10,856 nt of DNA from Acanthamoeba lenticulata (Eukaryota; Discosea; Longamoebia; Acanthamoebidae): positions 1 through 10,856 of the forward strand of contig NAVB01004422.1 in the NCBI GenBank assembly GCA_002179805.1, written 5' to 3'. The notes under the pieces are model-generated. The model ran no database searches and was not told the origin of the DNA. It was given only the letters and a program-made list of their open reading frames with translations. This document shows, piece after piece, positions 1 through 6,253 of this stretch. The translations under genes and the position numbers were made by a program. Positions within the stretch are counted from its first letter, which is position 1, and every line of letters starts with the position of its first letter.

Positions 1-1595
1 GCAGCACCAACGGCAACACCAGCAACAACCCGTTCTCCTCGTCCCCGTTCGGCCGCTCACCAGCGGCCACGATGTCGTCCGTAGCCGGTGCGGCGGTGCA
101 CCGACTGCCCAACACCAGCCAACGCAATCACCGCCCACGGCACACCCGCGTCATGTCGGAGTCGGGCCAGCACGTAGCAGCCGCCGACTCGGCGACCGCG
201 TCCTTTGCTCCTTCTTCCTCGACCTCTTCATCGTCCGCGACTTCCTCCTCTTCGTCGTCATCGCCCTCCACGTCATTATCGCTGTCCGCTCCGGTCCCGC
301 CCTCGGCACCGCCTCGAGTGCCGTCGTTCACGTTCGTGTTGCCGTCGGGTCACGGCGCCATGGCCGTGCTCGACAGACCCGCGTCGCCGCGGTCGACGTG
401 GCCAGCGCCTGGCATGCGCGTACGGCCTTCTGATGTGGTCGTTGGCGGCAGAGACCAGGCTCCACCTCCCCCCGCGCAGCCCACCCCGGCCACTGCGGTG
501 GCCTCTGCGCTGGAGAACAACAACGGAGGCGGCGAGGCGCTTCTGATCGACAAGCGTATGCGGAGGCGGCCCAAGCGACCACCGCATGTGCGCTCCTCGG
601 CTGAGCCCAAGCTTCCCCCTTCGCTCGCGGAGGAGCCCAGCGGCGGCGACATGGAAACGTACGTCGACGCGTTGATGTTATGCCAGTTGATAACGGCGGC
701 TGACGCTGTGTTGTGTGCAGGCGGCTGAAACAGCTGACGACACAGCTGGAGCGAGTGCGGCTGGAGCGCCCGAACGAGCTAGGTGGCGAGGGCGCCGGCG
801 GGGCCGAGCTGCCCCTCAAGGCAATGAGCAAAGACGACGAGATTGCCCTGCTGCGAGCCCAACTGGCGACCGCCACTTGGCGGGCCGACCAAGCCGAAGC
901 GCGTACCGAGCGGGCCGAGTCCCGCGTCGTGCGCGCGCAGGCCCACAACGAGATGATGCAGCAGGCGATCGACAATGCGATCAAGGCCATGCACGAGATG
1001 GAAGGCACCGCGCGGGAGCTGGGCAAGCTCCAGCGCGAGGTGGCCGCCCTCTGCGAGGAGCGGGCCGACCTGGCGGCCTCGGTCGAGGAATATCGCGAAT
1101 TGGCCGAGCGGCTGACCTTGCACGACCAGCAGCTGACCAAGGAGCTCGAACGCCTCAAGGGCAACGTTTCTCCCACGGATTGCTCCCTCGAGGAGCTCAT
1201 CGTGCTCGAGCAGGCCCTCGAGGACGGTACTGCGCAGCCCTCGCTTGACCGGCAGCCCCGGACTGGCCACTCACGCGTGACCGTGTGGGGATGTGTGTGG
1301 GCAGGGAGGAGGAAGGTGAACGAAGTGCGGGTGGCCATGCAGGTCAGCGTTGAGGAGAAGAAGAAGAAGGAGTGCGTGCTCTGCTTCGACGAGCAGAAGG
1401 ACACTGTCTTTGTGCCGTGTGGCCATCTGGCCTGCTGCCGCGCGTTCGTTGCTCCCTCCTCTCTTTCTCTTCCTCTCTCCTGGAGGTAAAGCGTCGTTGC
1501 TCATTCCCTGCACGTGCAGATGCAGCCAGCAGGTGAACAAGTGTCCCATCTGCCGCAAGGCCATCAACACCACAATCTCCGTCTACGACTGTTGA
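1..1595 (+). CDS. Coiled-coil protein with C-terminal IAP-type RING finger, probable E3 ubiquitin ligase (5' partial)
   Basis: Proposed exons are 1-658, 721-1226, 1305-1443 and 1520-1595 (introns 62, 78 and 76 nt, all GT-AG, phases agreeing). This gives 458 residues in the window, numbered from base 3. The frame is open to the left edge, so the true start may lie outside; the first internal ATG is at 72. Residues about 40-75 are Ser-rich, about 255-380 are a charged heptad-like coiled coil, and the C-terminus is a RING: C411, C414, C426, H428, C432, C435, C442, C445. The C-x2-C-x11-C-x-H-x3-C-x2-C-x6-C-x2-C spacing matches IAP-type RINGs, which bind E2 enzymes and transfer ubiquitin. The last intron falls inside the RING, and its splicing (GC|A, Ala434) restores C435 at the expected place. 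No BIR domain is visible in this part. Ligase activity is inferred from the RING; the substrate is unknown. Confidence 0.85.
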
Positions 1596-1750
1596 CTGGT
1601 GCAGGAGAGTCCTCGCACCTGCCCCACGGCCGTGGATCGACGCCTTTCGAGATGATGCCGCCAAGGTTTGTTTCACCGCAACCAACCCCAAGCAGGTCCT
1701 GCCCCCAAGAGCGCGTTCAGGAATGCAGCAGAAGAAGTGATCGCCAAGAC

Positions 1751-1756
1751 TTTATT
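1751..1756 (-). terminator. Poly(A) signal of the GST gene
   Basis: TTTATT on the plus strand reads AATAAA on the minus strand, about 36 nt after the GST stop codon. Position and sequence fit a canonical eukaryotic cleavage/polyadenylation signal. Confidence 0.65.
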
Positions 1757-1773
1757 CGTCCCACTGCACTCGA

Positions 1774-1789
1774 TCTCTCTCTCTCTCTC
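1774..1789. repeat. TC/GA dinucleotide microsatellite
   Basis: A short uninterrupted TC run lies just outside the GST stop codon, within its 3' UTR. It is probably length-variable between strains. Confidence 0.7.
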
Positions 1790-1791
1790 GC

Positions 1792-2442
1792 TCAAGCCCT
1801 CTTGTAGACGTCACGGGCGAGGTAGGCCTTGATGCGGTCCCTCGCGGCCACGCTGTCAAACAGCTTCTTCACGGCCGGGAAGGCGTTGATGGCCTCGCTG
1901 CTGCCCTCCACGCGGGCGGTGGTGATCAACAGGGTCACGAACAGGTGCAGGTCGGCGTAGCTCAGCTTGGAGCCCACCAGGAAGCCGTTGTTGCCGTTGC
2001 GCTCCAGCAGCTTCTCCAAGTGGGTCAGGTGGGCGGGCAAGGTCTCCTTGACGAGCTTTTCCTTGGGCCCGGCCTGTTGGTCGGCGGGAAGCTCGAAGAC
2101 GACCTTGGCGACAGCGTGCAAGGCGTCCAACACGCCCTCGTAGGCCTGGTCGATGAGCGCCTCCTCGTGCGCGTTGGTGCCGTTGTAGCCCAGCTTGCGG
2201 GCCAGGTAGCGCGCGATGGCCGCGCCCTGAACCAGCGTGAGGCCGGGCTCCTCGTAGAGCGGCACCTGGCCGAAAGGCAGCTTGTCCGCGGCAGTGAGCT
2301 GCTGCTTCACCTCGGGCCAAGTGGCGTACGTGAAAGGGACATAGTCGTAGTCCACGCCGGCGTCCTCAAGCATCAGGCGGGGCACTTCAGCGCGGCCGCA
2401 AACGGAGAAGTAGGTCAGGGTGGGCTTGGTGACGGTGGTCAT
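1792..2442 (-). CDS. Glutathione S-transferase, sigma-like
   Basis: An uninterrupted 216-residue frame starts at an ATG in a good context (ACAATGACC) and has the usual length of a cytosolic GST. GSTs conjugate glutathione to electrophiles and act as dimers in the cytosol. The N-terminal thioredoxin-like domain shows the candidate catalytic Tyr11 in LTYF, then CGRAEVPRL (residues 15-23), the cis-proline motif QVP (59-61) and QGAAIARYLA (72-81). Position 73 is Gly where many soluble GSTs have Ser in the Gln-Ser pair that holds the gamma-glutamyl group. The all-helical C-terminal domain carries GSKLSYADLHLF, with the S-x-x-D N-capping box typical of the fold. Sigma-like is judged from the YF-x-x-x-GRAE-type start; alpha/mu/pi/sigma relatives cannot be separated by eye. 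There are no introns, unlike most of its neighbours. An AATAAA follows the stop. Confidence 0.9.
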   Translation of the reverse strand: MTTVTKPTLTYFSVCGRAEVPRLMLEDAGVDYDYVPFTYATWPEVKQQLTAADKLPFGQVPLYEEPGLTLVQGAAIARYLARKLGYNGTNAHEEALIDQAYEGVLDALHAVAKVVFELPADQQAGPKEKLVKETLPAHLTHLEKLLERNGNNGFLVGSKLSYADLHLFVTLLITTARVEGSSEAINAFPAVKKLFDSVAARDRIKAYLARDVYKRA

Positions 2443-3045
2443 TGTTCTGGTTGGGTTGGTTTGTTGGTTTGGTTTGGGGCAGCCCGAAAGCTCGCTTTAG
2501 AGTTCTGGGAAGGACAAAGAAAAAGTGGCAACTCCGGTCGGAAACTCCCACAAAGAAAATAGCACCCTGGGTGTCTATTATTGGTTTGTGTTATCTCGAT
2601 TGTGGTATAGGTGAAGCCGTCTATGTGAGCTCGGCCTCACTTTTTGGCTTCCTTAACGCAACAGCCGACGTCTACCACGTTGCCCTTCCTCGCGGCAAGG
2701 GCTTCATCCTCGCGCTCACGGCCACCCTGGCATCACTGGCGCCGAGCTCATCATTTCGGCCAACTCTGCGGGCTCGCCGAAGTGCCCGAGTGCGGCCGAA
2801 GAGGCATGGCGGTCAGGCGCGGGCCGTTAGGTCGGTGTTGCCGTGACGGGTCACCGTTAGGCGGCCGTCGGAGAAACTGGGAAGGTTCTGCCAATGGCGG
2901 ATTGACAGTTGCGGGTTTGAATTTTAACCTTCATGAATTAAGACCAAATGAACTGAGTTCAAACCAATCCACATGTGGACACAGCATCGATACCACTTTC
3001 CGTGCAGCCAGTTGTTTCGTTTTGTTTATCTCGCACAGACACACC
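2443..3045. promoter_or_regulatory. Divergent intergenic region between GST and secreted glycoprotein genes
   Basis: These 603 bp must contain the promoters and 5' UTRs of both flanking genes. Next to the GST ATG (2443-2480) the transcript strand is rich in CCAA/AAACC units, an unstructured-looking leader. Bases 2500-2650 are AT-richer and look non-coding. Bases about 2660-2830 are GC-rich and coding-like but have no sound gene model (see the remnant entry). From 2900 to 3045 the sequence is again AT-richer, consistent with the promoter and 5' UTR of the glycoprotein gene. No clear TATA box was recognised. Confidence 0.5.
2660..2830 (+). pseudogene. Possible coding remnant, unidentified
   Basis: A stretch with high third-position GC reads as protein-like sequence, but in two frames: one gives ALPRGKGFILALTATL (to about 2730), the other LIISANSAGSPKCPSAAEE and ends at a TAG at 2828-2830. 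A possible splice acceptor (pyrimidine-rich tract, TTAAC, CAG) precedes it near 2663. No start codon or upstream exon is convincing. It could be a frameshifted gene fragment, a 5' UTR exon of the next gene, or chance in GC-rich DNA. I do not recognise the protein. Confidence 0.2.
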
Positions 3046-3837
3046 ATGGCCCGCTTCCACTTGCTCCTCGTGGCCACGTTCCTACTCTTGTGCGTCGCTC
3101 TCGTAAGCAGCAGCCGCGAGTATTGCCTCGTCGAGCTCAACCCGTACTACGATAGTGCCTGCTCCGTCTTTCCACCGGGAGGCTTGAGTCCCGAAGCGTG
3201 GGGCCTTTTCCGCCAGAACCTCGTCAAGTCCGGCGAGTGCTCCACGGTGGTGAGCGGCTACCTGGCGGTCCGAGCCGACTGCGACACCAACCAAGTGGAA
3301 GTCTTCACCGGGGAGCCCGGAGTGCCGTTGTTCTGCAACGAGACCTCGGGCCAGGTCATTGAACCCGAACAATGCGGCAACATCTCCACGAGTCTCATCG
3401 CCAAGGTCCTCAATGTCACCTACCTCACCGTCGGCGTCTCGAGTGGTGTAAATGTTTGCCAGTTCACGGTGCGGGAGTACTACAACAATGACACGTGCGG
3501 TGTTGGCAACATGTACTACATGCGCGTCTCGGTCATGACCAACTACGATGGAACCTGTGTGGACGTCTCCAACTCGAACACGGAGCAAAGCATCTTCTTC
3601 GACTGCACGAATCAGGTGCTGACCATCGACTACGCGACAGCCAAGTGCAGCAAAGACACGGCGACAGCCATCTCCTTCCCTGCCGGCCAGTGCGTGTACA
3701 ACGCGACCCAGAACTTCTCGGCGTACACCACCTTCATCGATGGCGGTGGGAATAGCACCGGAGCGGGGTCACGACTGGCAAGCTGGGCCAACCTGCTTGG
3801 TGTCGGATCGTTGATACGGTGGGCGGCGAGCGCTTGA
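3046..3837 (+). CDS. Secreted or surface glycoprotein with two six-cysteine modules
   Basis: The ATG at 3046 (ACACCATGG) is chosen because a classical signal peptide follows at once (residues 1-22, hydrophobic core LLLVATFLLLCVALV); the frame is open further upstream but without this feature. The protein is 263 residues in one exon. The mature part has exactly twelve cysteines, at 27, 39, 65, 79, 97, 110 and 138, 151, 171, 187, 201, 216, which form two matching six-cysteine units. Shared positions include a Tyr-Tyr pair before the second Cys and an NQV after the fourth. There are seven N-glycosylation sequons (N98, 112, 123, 148, 219, 223, 236). The tail after GNSTGAGS is fairly hydrophobic and could be a GPI-attachment signal, though Arg258 weakens this. 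I do not recognise the family; a role in the secretory pathway, cell surface or cyst wall is inference only. Confidence 0.85.
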   Translation: MARFHLLLVATFLLLCVALVSSSREYCLVELNPYYDSACSVFPPGGLSPEAWGLFRQNLVKSGECSTVVSGYLAVRADCDTNQVEVFTGEPGVPLFCNETSGQVIEPEQCGNISTSLIAKVLNVTYLTVGVSSGVNVCQFTVREYYNNDTCGVGNMYYMRVSVMTNYDGTCVDVSNSNTEQSIFFDCTNQVLTIDYATAKCSKDTATAISFPAGQCVYNATQNFSAYTTFIDGGGNSTGAGSRLASWANLLGVGSLIRWAASA

Positions 3838-3979
3838 AGCAGGACACTGCCTCACGTGACGTGTGAAACAAACAAATATATTTATGACAGAACAACAAAG
3901 ACCCATTGTTGGCCTTCATCACGTGATGAACCTTAGCTCGTTGCCTCCGTTCATTTGCCAATGATTTCTGTTTGGCTTT
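3838..3979. other. Convergent 3' intergenic region with palindrome
   Basis: These 142 bp hold the 3' ends of the glycoprotein gene (+) and the F-box/ankyrin gene (-). An AT-rich patch at about 3868-3890 contains ATAAAT/AATATA-like sequence that could serve as variant poly(A) signals on both strands. A 16-bp perfect palindrome lies at 3915-3930. No gene is visible. Confidence 0.55.
3915..3930. repeat. 16-bp perfect palindrome centred on CACGTG
   Basis: TTCATCACGTGATGAA equals its own reverse complement. A second CACGTG lies about 70 bp upstream (near 3853). CACGTG is the classical E-box of bHLH factors, but the site lies between two converging 3' ends rather than at a promoter, so its role is unknown. 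Confidence 0.6.
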
Positions 3980-6152
3980 TTACGCACTGCCCAGCTGGCG
4001 AGCGTGGTCGCTTGCCTGGACGAGTTGAAGAAGGTGGTCCGGAGGTGGCTGGCGGTATCTGTCCTGCCAGCACTGCGCGTAGCTCATGTCCCGCCATCGG
4101 TGCGAAAAGTCGAGCCCCGACTGCTTGAGGTGGTTGAGCCACTCGGCTGACAGTCGCGGCCCGGCGTTGATCTGCCGGTGCAGGAGCGTGCGGCCGTCGC
4201 CGTAGACCGCGTTGATGTCGGCCCCTTGGGCCAACAGCAGCGCGAGCAGCTCCTTCTCGTCCTTCTGGACGACGTGGATCGGCCGGATGCCCGCCGTCGA
4301 CACCACATCGACATTTGCGCCCAGCTCGAGCAGGACCTTCATCATGGCGTACTTGGTGCGCATCCGGCCATTGTGCGAGGGCTGCATCGCGACCAGCATC
4401 ACCGGCTCGTCCCTGAACCTCGTCAAGTGAGCTGTTTGCTGCGTGGAAAAGTGGCCACAACCAGCGCCACGCACCTGGCGGGCAGGCCTGTGAGCTTCAG
4501 GCCCTGGTTCACGAGCAGGCGAACGATGGGCGGCGTGGTGAGCACGGCCTGGGCCCAGAGGCCGGCGGATTGCTCCGGATCCTGCAGCAGCTCCGTCCAC
4601 CTCGCGGGCTGGCGCGCGAAGAGGTGTTGGAGCACGGCCAGCACACAAGCCTGACGGCCCTGCACCTTCCTCGCGTCGAGGTCCACCCAGGAGAGCACAC
4701 TCTGGAGCAGCCGCACCCAGTTGCCGATCGCTTCAAGCGTGCCGTGCTCGAGGAGGAGCGCCACGAGGGGCGGCTTCAACAGCTCGCTTTGTGCGTCGGT
4801 CGGCTGCTTATGAAGACAGACCCAGAGCGCGTTGGCGCCCAACGTCTGTCCCAAGAGAGGCCCGACCTGTGCGCGTGAGTCAAAAAAAGAAGAGACAGTT
4901 TCACACAAGTTAAAGAGGTTCGCGATTACGTCGGTGGCCAATGGATCGGCTCCGTGCCGAAGCAGCAGCTTGATCATCTCCGCGTTGACTTGAGCGTTCT
5001 GCACCACGGCCGGCAGCTGCAAGGCGGGGCCTCTGGGAGAGACGCCCAAGTCGAGCAGCCGCTCGGCCAGCGCCAAGTCCCCGTGGCAGACCGCCAGACT
5101 GAGGGCGGTGTGGCCATGAGGATCCACCTGGTTGAGCAGCGCTTTGGGCGTCACCGGAAGCACAAAGTCCAGCGTGCGCCACAGGCGGTTGCTGCAGGCC
5201 AAGTGCAGCACGCTCCATTCGCCGAGCGCGCTGTCTTGCCCGGCCAACAGCCGCTCACGGTCCCGCTCGTTGGACTGCGTGTTGAGGATCCACCGCATGA
5301 GGCCCACGTTCTCGGCCTCGGCTGCGCGCACGCGGGATTGGAGCTCATCTCAGCGCATGTTCTGGGCACACAAGAAGAGAAAAGGGCCAATGTCACTCAC
5401 CGGCGTGATAAAACAGCTGGAAGGTGTCCATGCCGACCTGCCGCAGCGCAGCGCCGAGGCTCGCGCCGTGGATGACGATGCCGCCCGCCGCAGCCTGGAG
5501 CAGCCACATGAGAATCGTGAAGGACGTCGGCGAGGCGTCCTGCACGGCGAGCTTCACGGCCACGTCCGTCACGGTCGTGCCCTTCTTCCTGAGCAGCATG
5601 GCCACCACGCGGTCGTTGACCGCGCGGGCGGCGACGATGAGCAGGAAGTTGTGGAGTGCGGGGTCGGTCGTGCTGCGAAGCGCCCGGTCCGTCACGACGT
5701 AGTGATGGTGCTGAACGGCAAACTCCAAGGCCTGCCTCACTTTCTTGAACTTTTGTGGGGGCGTCGCTGCGTCGGCCACTTCAAACAGGTGGCTGTACAT
5801 GCGAGCCGCCCCCAAGCACAGACCCTGCCAGTCCGCAGGTGCAGCGCTGGCGAAGCTGCGTGGCCGGCCGTGATGCGTTTCGTGAACCTGTCGAGCGCTC
5901 GTCGTCAGTCCGACTCAATACATATGGCCTCATATGAGGAAAGAAGACGGCCGAGACCTTGCGCCAAAGCCACTGCGCGACAGGCGAGTGCCCCTGCACG
6001 AGGGCCCGCCAGGAGTGGCACACGGCAGTGCAGCGCACGAGCGAGTAGGGATCGAGCCACCGCCATATGCGGACAATTATCTCATCCGGCAGAGATAGTC
6101 CCAGGGCGGTGGTGTCTCTGTGGTCCTCTGACGTGCCCGCCACGACCGTCAT
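3980..6152 (-). CDS. F-box protein with ankyrin-like repeats, probable SCF substrate adaptor
   Basis: Proposed minus-strand exons in transcript order: 6152-5958, 5887-5401, 5348-4930, 4866-4475, 4412-3980 (introns 70, 52, 63 and 62 nt; phases agree), giving 641 residues. Residues about 20-55 are an F-box (LSLPDEIIVRIWRWLDPYSL, then CHSWRAL). F-boxes bind Skp1 and place the protein in an SCF ubiquitin ligase. From about residue 105 onward there are degenerate ankyrin repeats, clearest in HTALSLAVCHGDLALAERLL, MIKLLLRHGADP, MKVLLELGANVDVV and LLALLLAQGADINAVYGDGR, which probably hold the substrate. Uncertain points: intron 1 could instead be a 34-nt intron starting at 5921; intron 2 uses a CTGAG acceptor because the stronger CCCAG upstream leads to a stop; intron 3 is a multiple of three with a T-rich tract and could be read through; intron 4 could end 6 nt earlier. 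The target is unknown. Confidence 0.8.
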
Positions 6153-6253
6153 GTCCGTCTTTTCTTTCTCTTGTGCGTTGTGGCTCCAACAAAAAAAAGA
6201 ACTTAAATATAAAAAATGACAATAATATTAAGTGAACAGCTTCTTCAGCATGG
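6153..6253 (-). promoter_or_regulatory. Short AT-rich spacer between two head-to-tail genes
   Basis: Only 101 bp lie between the stop of the RING-H2 gene and the ATG of the F-box gene on the same strand. The spacer must hold the 3' end of the first and the promoter and 5' UTR of the second. It includes an AT-rich core (about 6187-6236) that stands out from the GC-rich surroundings. No canonical AATAAA is seen on the minus strand; the core has TATATTT- and TTAATATT-like sequence. Confidence 0.45.

Larger units (their letters stand above)
1596..1791. other. Convergent intergenic region, overlapping 3' ends
   Basis: These 196 bases separate the stop of the RING gene (+) from the stop of the GST gene (-), so both 3' UTRs must lie here, probably overlapping. 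A minus-strand AATAAA is present at 1751-1756, and a TC dinucleotide run lies at about 1774-1789. I see no AATAAA for the plus-strand gene and no further gene. Confidence 0.7.

Noticed and set aside
328..1404. 358-residue antisense ORF opposite the RING gene
   Set aside because: It is a shadow of the GC-rich coding strand: Ser/Arg/Ala-biased with no domain, and it crosses three proposed introns of the supported gene.
2449..2477. Telomere-like TTGGG/TTTGG units on the plus strand
   Set aside because: The units are irregular and short, and lie directly in the 5' leader of a gene, so neither a telomere nor an interstitial telomeric repeat is supported.
2644..3045. N-terminal extension of the secreted protein, in frame from the ATG at 2644
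   Set aside because: The ATG at 3046 gives a classical signal peptide at the extreme N-terminus; the upstream part is Arg/Ser-rich, and the stretch just before 3046 is AT-richer, UTR-like sequence.
5888..5921. 34-nt intron in the F-box gene (GTATTG...GACAG)
   Set aside because: It is phase-correct but much shorter than the other introns in the window. The 70-nt alternative from AAG|GTCTCG encloses the pyrimidine-rich tract and has a normal size. Kept only as a fallback.
5132..6235. 367-residue plus-strand ORF opposite the F-box gene
   Set aside because: It is Arg/Ser/His-rich with no recognisable motif and runs across three exons of the well-supported F-box/ankyrin gene on the other strand.
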